From Gymnothorax reevesii (Eukaryota > Chordata > Actinopteri > Anguilliformes > Muraenidae), in the NCBI GenBank assembly GCA_029721435.1, contig CM056574.1, positions 69,669,501 through 69,733,500 of the forward strand: DNA of 64,000 nt, read 5' to 3'. A program made the position numbers and the translations under genes. Every line of letters starts with the position of its first letter. The first letter of the stretch is position 1. Of the stretch, positions 34,701 to 46,700 are shown piece by piece. The notes beneath the pieces are model-generated. The model had not been told where the DNA came from. It was given only the letters and a program-made list of their open reading frames with translations, and made no database searches.

Positions 34701-37700
34701 GACACAAAGTTTCCTTTTTGGCTCAGTGCTTCAGTACATAGGGTTTGTAACAGTGAATGCGCGGTTGAAGGGCATGTTTATGGTCGACTATGCCTTGTGA
34801 ACTAAAACTAAACTAAAAGTAAAATTTTTCTATTTTTTCCCCAAGTTTGCCACCAACGCAAATTGCTTGCTCAACGTTATATCCTCACCAATCACAGCTG
34901 TTTATCATAGCAATTCTTTCAGAAAATGAATTATATACTTAGGGTATATACGGCCCAGCACTGATATCTGCTAACTTCTCACTTCTTTTATAGAAAAAGG
35001 TGCATAACATTAGTGACGAACCCTCCGAGGACTCTGATGAAGATGTAGGTCTACATCGAAACGCTAGTCACTATTGTTATGCACCTTTTTCAATAAAAAA
35101 AGTGAGAATTTAGCAGATATCAGTGCTGCACCGGCATTGTTTTTACTTCACATTGTCCTGGTCCTGTCCTGGTTGCACCGGATTATCTGGATTGACTTAA
35201 TTGGCAGAAGCGCGGGGAACGCTCTTTTTTTTTCTATTGGCATATACGGCCCCTTTAAAGAACGAACAACTTTAATCTGGGGGTAGTTTACCTTATATCC
35301 ACGGCATGTGCCCCTTGTAGGAAATTCAACCCAGTTTTTAGATTTAGATTTTAGATATACTTTATTGAACCCCGTGGGGTAATTCATCCTCTGTATTTGA
35401 CCCATCCTATAGTTGTCCCCCGCTCCACTCGCTATCGCGGCAGCTGGGGACAATGAATTCGATCAAACCGTTCTTGGAACATCATGTTGACAAGTTATTT
35501 GTAAGTGGTGAAATGGTCCTAATGAACATGAGAATAATGCCAAGGTCACGAAAATCAAGTGGGCTGTGAGCACCCCCCTAATACTCCTTGATACCAAAGA
35601 TGAATGGAATTGGTCAAACCGTTCTTGAGATATCATGTTGACAAGGTATTTGTAAGTGGTGCAATGGTCGTATTGACCTTGGGAATAATACCAAGGTCAC
35701 GGAAATCAAGTGGGCTGTGATCACACCCCTAATACACCTTGAGACCAAAGATGAATGGAATCGGTCAAACTGATCTTGAGATATCATATTGACAAGGTAT
35801 TTGTAAGTCGTCATATGGTTACAATGACCTTGAGAATAACGCCAAGGTCACGGAAATCGACTGGGGTCGATTGGTTTTTTCCTATATGTATGGAATATCA
35901 TCACATCAATATCGACTATCAGAAAATACTGTGATATGAATTTGTGGCCTTATTGCAAACTCCAAAAGCAATGGTTCCCAGGCCTCTCTTCAAGTATACT
36001 GGACCTAATTTCAACACTTCAATGCGTTTTGCTTCCTGCACGTCTCTCATTACATGAATTATTCCGCCTTAAATTAATTGTACCATGTGTGCTCAAGGTG
36101 GAACCTATGAGTGCAACACACCAAATGGTTGGGTCTAGATGGAGGGTCTTAAGGAGCTTGGTAACCACTGATGTACCAAAATGGCAAAGTATCTCACCCT
36201 CCTGATGTCGCTCACGGCAGCCTCAGCTTTCTCCTGATTACGGCAAGCTAGGATCACTCTGGCTCCCCTCCTAGCCAGCTCCAGGGCAGTGACCTTCCCA
36301 ATGCCAGTATTACTTCCTAAGAGGAAAGATCAGGGCAGGGTCATGCGGAGTTAGGCGCTACAGTGATCACGTCATGCTCCAGTGCTGTTTTCACCAGATT
36401 CATAAATATGCACATACAAGGACCTTTTCATTTAAATTAAGCGTTGCCAGGCAAAACAAACCTCGACCGACAGCACTTATTTCAGTCCTTTTGATACCGA
36501 CTCAATTTTACAAGTGTGACTTCAACTGTTTTCAACTTTAGCCCTCTGAAAATCTTTGACCTTGAGTTTGACCTTTCAAGGTCAGAGTTGTTAAAGGAGC
36601 AGGTGATGCAATACAGTGATGAACAACCCACTGTCCCAACTTTTTTGAAACATGTTGCTGGCATCAAACTCAAAATGAGCTGATATTTTTCAAAGAGCCA
36701 TATAATTTCTCAATTTAAACATCTAATATGTTGTCTTTGCACCATTTTCAATAAAAAAGTGACTTGTGTAATGTGAATATAGGCCACTAGATGGCAGTAT
36801 TTACCTTTTTTTTGTTAAGCTCAGACTGGAGTCATGTTTGGACATGTTTCCAGACATGTCTGGGGCAAGTCTCAGAGAGTTAGAGAAAGGAGGTCTAGAT
36901 GTGGGTGGGGTCTGCAAAAGAGTATATAAGGAAAAGAATTGAGACAGTAAAGTAGTAGGAGAAATTGCAAGAAGATGACCAGACCTGCCATTCTGTTCAA
37001 GACCTGTGACGTTTCTTTTGTGGATTTCTTTGACTGTGTTTGAGCATTTTCTTCATCCAGGACATCACCAAGCCACCCCACTAAAAAGGGACTGTAATTA
37101 TTTCTGTTTTTTCTTATTTATCAATCTTGGTCTTCAGTTGTAGGTTGTTATTAGTCTTTGTCTTCGTTAAAAATTAAATGTGTTTTAGTTGTTAAAACTG
37201 TGTTTGTCATCCCTTGCTGTTGCTGTTGTGTTATAAATGTAATAACAAATTGGGGCCATAACAAATTGGGGGCTCAAGGTCCGGGATAGACCATTGTGTG
37301 AGTAATTTATTGAAAATCTAACATTTCAAATTGTGAAATTGTTTTTGTGAATTTTCCTAGATATATATTGACAACAGCAATGGATGATTTCTTGGCATCA
37401 CCAACCGTAGGGGTTTTGAAGTCTTTTAAAAAGACGGAACTGCTAGAAATTTGCAGACAGTTAGAGCTGACAGAGGTAAAACCAGCCATGCGAAAAGCAA
37501 GACTGGCTAGAGAGATAGTTGAATATTACATTGATGAAAATGTGTTTGCACCAGGAGATCTGGAACAGTTTCCAGTGGAAAATCCAAATATAGAAATGGA
37601 ACTTAAATTAAAAATGCTAGAGATTGAAAGGGAGGAAAGAGAAAAAGAAAGGGAGGAAAAAGAAAAACAAAGAGAATTTGAGAGGGAAGAAAAAGAAAAA

Positions 37701-40700
37701 CAAAGGCAGTTTGAGTTAGAAAAATTAGCAAGAGAAGAAAAACAAAGAGAATTTGAGTTAGAAAAATTTGCAAGACAGAGAGATTTTGAATTAGAGAAAC
37801 TCGATAGAGAAGAAAGACTCCAAATGGAGCAACTAAAAATAAAAATTCAAACTGAAAATAAATTTCGGGCTAGCCAGGAGGTAAAACTGGTGCCTCCATT
37901 TTCGGAAAAGGATGTTGACAACTATTTCCAGTGTTTTGAAAAGGTAGCAAAGAGTTGCCAGTGGCCAAAGGAACACTGGCCTCTGATGTTGCAAACTGTC
38001 CTCAAGGGTAAAGCTCAACAAGCCTATTCGGCTTTGTCTGCAGATGATTCCTCTGATTATGAGGTTGTCAAAAAGGTTATTTTGAGAGCTTATGAGTTGG
38101 TTCCAGAGGCTTACCGACAGAAATTCAGAGGTCTGAAGAAATCTGAAAATCAGACTTATGTTGAATTTGCTAATGAAAAGCAGGTTTGCTTTGAGCGCTG
38201 GTGTACTTCTATGGAGGTCAAGGATGATTTCAACTCACTAAAAGAGATGGTGTTAGTTGAAGAATTCAAGAACTGTATTAAAGATGATGTTAAGACCTAC
38301 CTTAATGAGAAGCAAGCACTGAATTTGCAATCAGCTGCCAAATTTGCAGATGAATATGTTCTCACACATAAGTCCAAATTTCAGTCTAGCAGTAATAATA
38401 GATGGTCCCAATTTCAGAAAAAGGGTTATGGTGATACCCAAGATTCCTCACCCAAAGACAAAGACAAATCTGGTGATGGTGCTCAGAAATCCAGTAACAG
38501 GTCTGATCAAAGTGTGAAAGCTGACAGTGACAAAAGTGGTCTAGTTTGCAGTTATTGCAAGAAATCTGGTCATGTTACAACTAACTGTTGGTTCCTTAAA
38601 GCTAAGAAAGAAAAAGAAAAGGATACCAAACCAAATGCCTTTGTGAAAACAAGGTTAGAAACCCCTGTAGTAGATAACCAATCTGCTAAATTGCCTGCTT
38701 CTTGTGGGGCTAAAAAGCCTAATACAGCTGACTTTGTGAGGGAGGAATTTCTTCCATTTGTGTCAGAGGGATTTGTGGCTCTGAATGAGCATACTACTCC
38801 TGTCCCCATATATATCCTAAGGGATACCGGAGCTTCTCAGTCACTTTTGTTGATGGACTCTTTGGAGTTACGTGATGAGGCCGCTTCAGGGGATTTCATA
38901 CTTGTACAAGGTATTGAAGGGAGGACTGTATCTGTACCCCTGCGCTCTATATTCTTGAAGTCAGATTTAGTTACAGGACAGGTAAAGGTGGGACTTATGT
39001 CAAGTCTACCTATAAAGGGTGTTTCTCTGTTGCTAGGCAATGACCTGGCTGGGGGCAAAGTAGTTCCCCCTGTACATCTTACTTCACAGCCGAGCACTGA
39101 AGATGGGGATGAGGACCCATCTCTGTATCCTTCTTGCGCAGTGACTCGTGCTATGGCCAAGAAGGCTAAAGGAGAAGATGTTGTGGTGCCATCCAGCACT
39201 TTGAATAGTCAGGACTCAGGTGGTTCACCTCATGACTCTGATTGGCCTATTATGGTTTCTCCGTTTGAGGACTTATCAGATACTTTTATCAGTTCTCTAT
39301 TCAGCCAGCCGGATGGGTCTGGTGATTCTGATGTGTCTGGAGACTTGTCTCTGTCCAGAAAGCGGTTGATTGAGGAGCAAACTAATGATCCTGAAATTGG
39401 TGTACTAAAGAGGAGAGCCCTTCCTGATAAAGAAATAGATGCAGTTCCAGTTGGGTATTATCTCAAGGATGGTGTGTTGATGCGGAAGTGGCGCCCTCCT
39501 GATATCCCTGCCAATGCAGATTGGGCAGTGGTCAGGCAAATTGTTGTTCCGAAGGTCTACAGGAATGAGATCTTAACAATGGCTCATAGTTTACCTTTAG
39601 GAGGTCATCTTGGTGTTAACAAGACTGTTGATAAGATCATGAAACACTTTTTTTGGCCTGGGCTTCGGAAAGACGTTTCCAACTTTTGCAAAACCTGTCA
39701 CACTTGTCAGGTAGTTGGAAAACACCAGTTAGACCCACCTGTAGCTCCATTGCAGCCTATCCCAGCATTTGGGGAGCCATTCTCTAGGGTCATTGTTGAT
39801 TGCGTTGGTCCATTACCCAAGACTAGATCTGGAAATCAGTACTTGTTGACAATCATGTGTGCATCTACCAGATTCCCCGAAGCCATACCTCTACGTAACA
39901 TCAAGGCAACTGCAATCTCGAAGGCTTTGATAAAGTTCTTCACGTTGTTTGGTCTTCCCAGGGAAATTCAGTCAGACCAAGGTAGCAATTTCACTTCAGG
40001 ATTGTTTCAGCAGGTTGTGTATGAACTAGGTGCAAAACAGATTCTTTCTAGTGCCTATCATCCAGAAAGTCAGGGTGCCTTAGAGCGGTTTCATTCCACT
40101 CTCAAGACAATGATGAGGACTTATTGTTATGACCATGAGAAAGACTGGGATGAAGGGGTTCATTTGCTGTTGTTTGCAGCTAGAGAAGCAGTGCAGGAGT
40201 CTACTGGATTCAGTCCATTTGAGCTAGTGTTTGGTCATGAAGTGAGAGGACCTTTGCTATTATTGAGTGAACAATGGCAAGAGGAAGAGCCGCAAATCAG
40301 TCTGTTAGACTATGTTAGCAAGTTCAAGGAAAGATTGCATGCAGCTTGTGACCTTGCCAAAGAGAACTTGAAATCAAGTCAGGGAAAAATGAAAACTTGG
40401 TATGATCATAAGGCTAGAAGCCGTGAGTTTAAACCAGGAGAAAAGGTCCTTGTGTTGTTTCCCTTGCAGTCCAATCCATTGCAGGCTAGATTTCATGGTC
40501 CTTATGAAATTCTGACAAAACTCAATGATCTCAATTACATTGTGAAGACTCCAGATAGGAGAAAACCAAAACAATTGTGTCATATTAACATGCTAAAGCC
40601 TTATCATGACAGAAATGCTAGGGTTGCAGCTGTCATTTCAGATTCTCCAATGGTCGAAACGTGTGAAGATGAGGGGGAGTTTCAAGATGATGAACCAAGA

Positions 40701-43700
40701 ATTAAAGCTGAAGTTCTTTCATGTAAATTGTCAAACACTGAAGTGTTGCAAAATCTTGATGTAAAACTCCAGCACTTAGAACCCTCACAGAGAGATCAGT
40801 TTGAAAGGTTGATCAAGAAATATGAGGATTTGTTTCCTGATGTTCCAAAGAGAGTTACTATAGCCTCTCATGATGTAGAAGTTGGTGATGCCAAACCAAT
40901 AAAACAGCATCCATACCGGATGAATCCTGAAAAGAGAAAGATTGCTGAGAAAGAGGTTGAGTACATGTTAAAACATGATATTATCAGACCCTCCAACTCC
41001 GATTGGAGTTCACCCTGTGTGCTAGTTCCAAAACCTGATGGAAGTACTAGATTCTGTACAGATTATCGCAAAGTCAATGCTGTAACTAGAACTGATGTGT
41101 TTCCAATACCTAGGATTGATGATTGTATTGATAGTGTAGGGCAAGCAAAGTTTCTGACCAAGATTGATTTATTGAAGGGTTATTGGGGTGTGCCTTTAAC
41201 TGAGAGGGCCAAGAGCATCTCTGCTTTTGCCACACCATCTGGATTGTACCGGTATGAAGTCCTGCCCTTTGGCATGAAAAATGCCCCAGCCACGTTCCAA
41301 AGGATGATACAGTCTACAATCGCCGGATTGCCACACACGGGTGCGTACATCGATGACCTGATCACATGGAGTGACTCCTGGGAAGAACATCTAAAAGATG
41401 TAGAGACGTTGTTCCAGCGCCTGACCCAGGCTAACCTGACTGTTAACCTGAGCAAGAGTGACTTTGGTTGTGCTACTGTCACCTATCTTGGCTACGTCAT
41501 AGGCCAGGGTAAGGTGGCACCCATAAATGCTAAAGTCCAAGCCATCATGGACTTTCCAGTTCCTGACAACAAAAAAGCTTTGCGCCGCTTCCTTGGAATG
41601 ATCGGGTACTACCGCAAGTTCTGCAAGAACTTTGCTGAGATTGCTCTCAGTCTAACTAATCAACTTAAGAAAGGCGTAAAGTTCACCTGGGATGATGCAT
41701 GCCAGAGAGCCTTCGATCACCTGAAGTCTCTGCTGTGTCACTTCCCCGTGCTCAAATCTCCTGACTTCAACAAACCGTTCTCCATCGCGGTGGATGCTAG
41801 CGACCAAGCTTGTGGATCTGTGCTCCTACAGAGAAGTGACTCTGATGACATTGAGCATCCCGTGGCATACTTCTCCAGGAAGTTCAATCGCCACCAAAGG
41901 AACTATTCCACAATAGAGAAGGAACTGTTGGCTCTGGTCCTTTCTTTACAACACTTTAAGGTTTATGTTTGTACAGGACAAAAGCCAATGATTGTGTACA
42001 CTGACCACAATCCGTTAATGTTTTTGAGTAAGATGAAAAACAAGAATCGGAGATTGTTGAATTGGAGTTTGATTTTACAGGAGTTTGACTTGGAAATTAA
42101 GCATGTAAAGGGTACAGACAATGTAATTGCTGATTGCTTATCCCGTGTTTGAATGTGTATATATATATCATGTGTTTGAATATTGTATGATATGTATATA
42201 TAGACAAGTGTTCACTTAACCATTTTGTATTGAAAAGAAAAATTTTGCCTTTGTGAGTCAAAATTTTTCCCTTTTGGAATGGAGGTGTAATGTGAATATA
42301 GGCCACTAGATGGCAGTATTTACCTTTTTTTTGTTAAGCTCGGACTGGAGTCATGTTTGGACATGTTTCCAGACATGTCTGGGGCAAGTCTCAGAAAGTT
42401 AGAGAGAGGAGGTCTGGATGTGGGTGGGGTCTGCAAAAGAGTATATAAGGAAAAGAATTGAGACAGTAAAGTAGTAGGAGAAATTGCAAGAAGATGACCA
42501 GACCTGCCATTCTGTTCAAGACCTGTGACGTTTCTTTTGTGGATTTCTTTGACTGTGTTTGAGCATTTTCTTCATCCAGGACATCACCAAGCCACCCCAC
42601 CAAAAAGGGACTGTAATTATTTCTGTTTTTTCTTATTTATCAATCTTGGTCTTCAGTTGTAGGTTGTTATTAGTCTTTGTCTTCGTTAAAAATTAAATGT
42701 GTTTTAGTTGTTAAAACTGTGTTTGTCATCCCTTGCTGTTGCTGTTGTGTTATAAATGTAATCACAAATTGGGGCCATAACACTTGCAAATCATTGATTT
42801 CGGTTTTTCTTTACATTTTACACAGCGTGCCAACTTTTAGGAAATGGGGTTGTAAATTTGCCAAATTTACCCTAAAAATACTTCATTGATTTTCTATTTG
42901 GCTACTCATACAGGCCCACTCATATAGGGGCAATACCTTGGTAATGGAATTACGATGAAGAGCAATTTTCATGTCATTTTTACCCATCTATTACTCTAGT
43001 GCAGTAGCTACTTGCCTGTGCTGTCATCAGTTCCACTGGCATGCCTACTAAGCTGTATAATGCAAAGTTTGGGGTAATCTATTTTGTAGAAGGCTATATG
43101 AAGAAGGTGAAAGTGTCGGTAACGGAATTAAGGCAGAAAAGATTGCATTATTTTTGCCTTTACTTTGACAGTTATTTCTCTGAAATCTGGCAATACTAGA
43201 CAGTAGGTTTAAGCTTAAGTTAGTGGCCTAGGATGTTGACCAGACCATGGTAAGTTTATTTTGACTGGTATGTTCACAAATATTTTATAGGATACCATCT
43301 ATGAGAAAGAGACAGCAGTGATGGAATTACAAAATGGTAACGGAATTACATTTTCTGATAATCTACTATTTTTATCATACTCAAAACAACAAAGCAATTG
43401 AAAATTGATATCATAAATGATGTTTGTGTTGCTGACCTCCTGTTGAATAAAAATTTTGATCAACAAGTCTGGGCTAAAGGAAGGCAATACATGATATTGA
43501 TGAAAATAACTTATTTCTGAATCAAAATGTGAGCTTATATCGAATATCATAGATCACATGCATGAAAATTGTTGTTCCTTCACTGACTGGATCCTGAGAC
43601 ATTTGTTTTTAACAGTGTTCCATTATCATTCAATGGGTAAATATTGTGAGTAATGAAGTCAGTAACGGTAAAAGCTCGCTCTCAAAGTTTAGCCTAATTT

Positions 43701-46700
43701 CTGTCAAGGAAAGCTATACAAACACCATTTTCACCTAGACCAAAAATGCATCTATACTTAACACCAACAGTATTAAATTGCTTGCAGTTAAAACATAATG
43801 TGAGCTGATTTTCCTCAAGCCAGAAGGATGTATGGTTGTAGGATACGAATCTCACACAACGTTGCAGTATTCATGAATGAGTAGGCATGTCGTTCGTCAC
43901 ACAAAGTGGTGAGAAGTCCAGCACAGAGTGATGATGGGAGCCGCACAGCTCAGTGGCTGCGTTGAAAATCGCCACTTTTGGTAATTTTTGGGCACCACGG
44001 CCACTTGAAAAAAGGGCAAGCCAAACTGGTCGTTTGGGTAGTTGGGCATGACGGCCACACGGGGGGGGGGCAACCATGGCAATTGCCGCTAGGCCGTGGT
44101 ATAATTCATGCGCCGTTTATGGAAACTTAACTCAAAGGAAGAAACATTCAACTACAGATGTCAAAAACAATGAACAACTATGCTCCATAGGTCCTCATGC
44201 CACCTTGTGCCATCTTCTGTTTTTCACTGGCTTTCAGAATAATTCTGTAATTCCTTTACCATGTTTTTTTATTGTTTCATTGGATCCCCATTAGCTGACA
44301 CAAAAGTGAAAGCTAATCCTCCTGGGGTCCTGGAATATATATTAACACAGAATAATTAAAATATGGCAAGATTCAAAATAATAACTAATAATATTACATT
44401 GACATAATGCATGTTGAAAACCAAAAACACATAATACATTACAAAGACAGTTTTGACATAATATAAAACAAAGCAGGTAATGCAACCCACAAAATCCGAA
44501 AGCAGCACAATATCAAATTATAAACAGAAAAATGACCAAAAAAGGAAATAAAAACTGGATTAAAATGAATTTAAAATACCAAGATACAAGGAACAGCAAG
44601 AAATACCATAGTACCATAAGGCCATAGTTTATATTATAGTATAGTTACTCTTTTGGTATGTAGAGACTTTTAATTAATTTTTTGAAAGTTGCATTTGACC
44701 AAGTAATGATAATGTAACTAGGCAGCGTATTCCACTTTATGAATCCCCTGTTAATAGCCATTCTCATCATGGCACAAGTTCTAGATACAGGCATAACAAC
44801 ATTCCCTAGAGTAGCCTGTCTTGTGGAGTATCTATGTCTATCTTCGACAAGCACAATTTTCGAAAAAAAATTTTTAGGCTGAGTGGCAGTGTAAATTTTT
44901 TGAAAGAAAGCAAGAAGATTACCAACAAATCTATCATCCACTTTCAACCAACCAAGATTAACATGCACGCCATGCACATTTGCTCTGAGAGGAAATCCCA
45001 CAGCCACCCTTGCAGCTCTAATTTGTACAAGTTGTAATATGTGTATATCCTTTTTATTCGCACATGACCAGAAAAATTAGCAATAGTCGAAATGGGATAA
45101 CACAAGTGCCTGTGTAACCTGTTTAATGGGTCATTCCATGCCAAATCACCTAATGGTCCCAAGGAGACCCTTAGATTTTGCTGAAACTCCATGAAAATGT
45201 TCATTTATGCAAATAACCAACACACAGAAAATTTCAGGCCAAAAGTCCAAGCTGTTTTGAAATTATGGCCGTCAGAAAATATGGCCAGACCCCCCCTCTT
45301 TCGCCGTTGTGCGCTGCGTCGCAGATTTTTTTCATTTTCAAATGATCATATTTTTGGATTTGAAAAAGCTACAAAGCTGAAAATTGCTACCTGGGGTGAT
45401 TTACACACAAGCTTTCAGAATCTGCAATCATAAAAAGTGTATCTTGCTTGCTTTTGAAGATATGGGCACCTGAAAATTAAAGTTTTTTCTAGCAGAAATT
45501 ATTTTTGCGATTTTTAGGCTTACCTGGTGCCCGAACCATTGATCTGAGGATACCCAAATTGCTGATTCATAATCTCTACAAACAGCTAAATAACTCCCTG
45601 CAAGAATAGACTTCTAAAACAATCAGTAAAGGTATGGCTAGGGACCAAAGTTGGACTTTCACAAAAAAATCTCAAAAATCACCGCTTTTCAAGGGGTCGG
45701 TTGACCTTGTGAACAGTTACTCAGGGTAATGAAATTTGCAGCACAGAATTATATGCATCTGACCTTTATATGTACCAAATTTCATTGATGTGACTTAAGG
45801 CCTTCAAAGTTAGGCAGAGTTTCAAAGAAACCCACTAATTAGATCAAATTATGCTACTTTACGCTATATAACAACATCCTCGAGCTCTTTGGCTTTCAAA
45901 AGGCCCCACATTTAGAAGTAAATACCCACTTCTCCATTCCAATAGCTTCTTATCATCCGGTGACAAGTCAGAGGCTGCCAGTGTGCCAACATTTCTGCGA
46001 TATATTTTCTTATGGCATTCCTCCTCCAGTGCAATTCCAATACTGCATCCCAATCCTGCTGCTTCAAATTCCATGCTTTAAATCTTCATTTTTACAGAGC
46101 TCACAAAATGTACACTTCATCTGCTGAACATTGCAGTTGAAATGAATTGTGAGGAGTGGATGTGAGCTGAAAAGTGAACACACTGTTCAATTATTCTGTA
46201 AACAATACGGCCACAACAGTGAGGTAATTATTCCAGCTATTTTAAATAAACAGTTGTGGTTTGGAGTTAAGTAGACTAGGATGAACCTAGATAAACAATG
46301 TTTTAACACCTAATTAGTGGAGGTCACCTGGACTAGGATCAATCTTAAACAGTTGCCAACAGCTATGACCTCATGCAAATAATGTAAGTAGAGCCCACTG
46401 AAAATCAGTAAGTTGAATCCACTTAAATAAAAGCAGTTTGTATTAGTAACATCAATGTACAATAAGTACAATGTATGGTACTATGGAAAACTTTGTTTTA
46501 AAACAAGCCATATGATACTATTCCTGATGTAAAAGCAGGGCTCGAAATTAACTTTTTTTCTTGGTAGCACTGGTGCTCCCGAATTTAAAAGTTAGTAGCA
46601 CTAGCTAAGCTAAAAATTTGGGCACATATGCGACCAAAATGGTCGCAATTTTGAGCCCTAAAAAGTCATGAATTTTACGACTTTCTAAGAATTATTATAT

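Larger units (their letters stand above)
36767..42782 (+). mobile_element. Full-length Ty3/Gypsy element, Gmr1-type
   Basis: 6016 bp: LTR, primer site, one open frame, purine tract, LTR. Flanked by CTTG on both sides (ACTTG if the last LTR base is counted as target). LTR identity is about 98.8 percent and the gag-pol frame is unbroken, pointing to recent insertion. Domain order is gag, protease, integrase, reverse transcriptase, RNase H, the order known from the Gmr1 group of deuterostome Gypsy elements. It lies in intron 1 of the SDR gene, in the opposite orientation to the gene. Confidence 0.95.

Noticed and set aside
37347..37379. Upstream start of the Gypsy polyprotein
   Set aside because: The open frame there begins with GTG; the first ATG is at 37380, after the primer site.
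45191..45433. 80-codon plus-strand frame in the foldback arm
   Set aside because: Not kept in the other arm and without a motif; chance frame.
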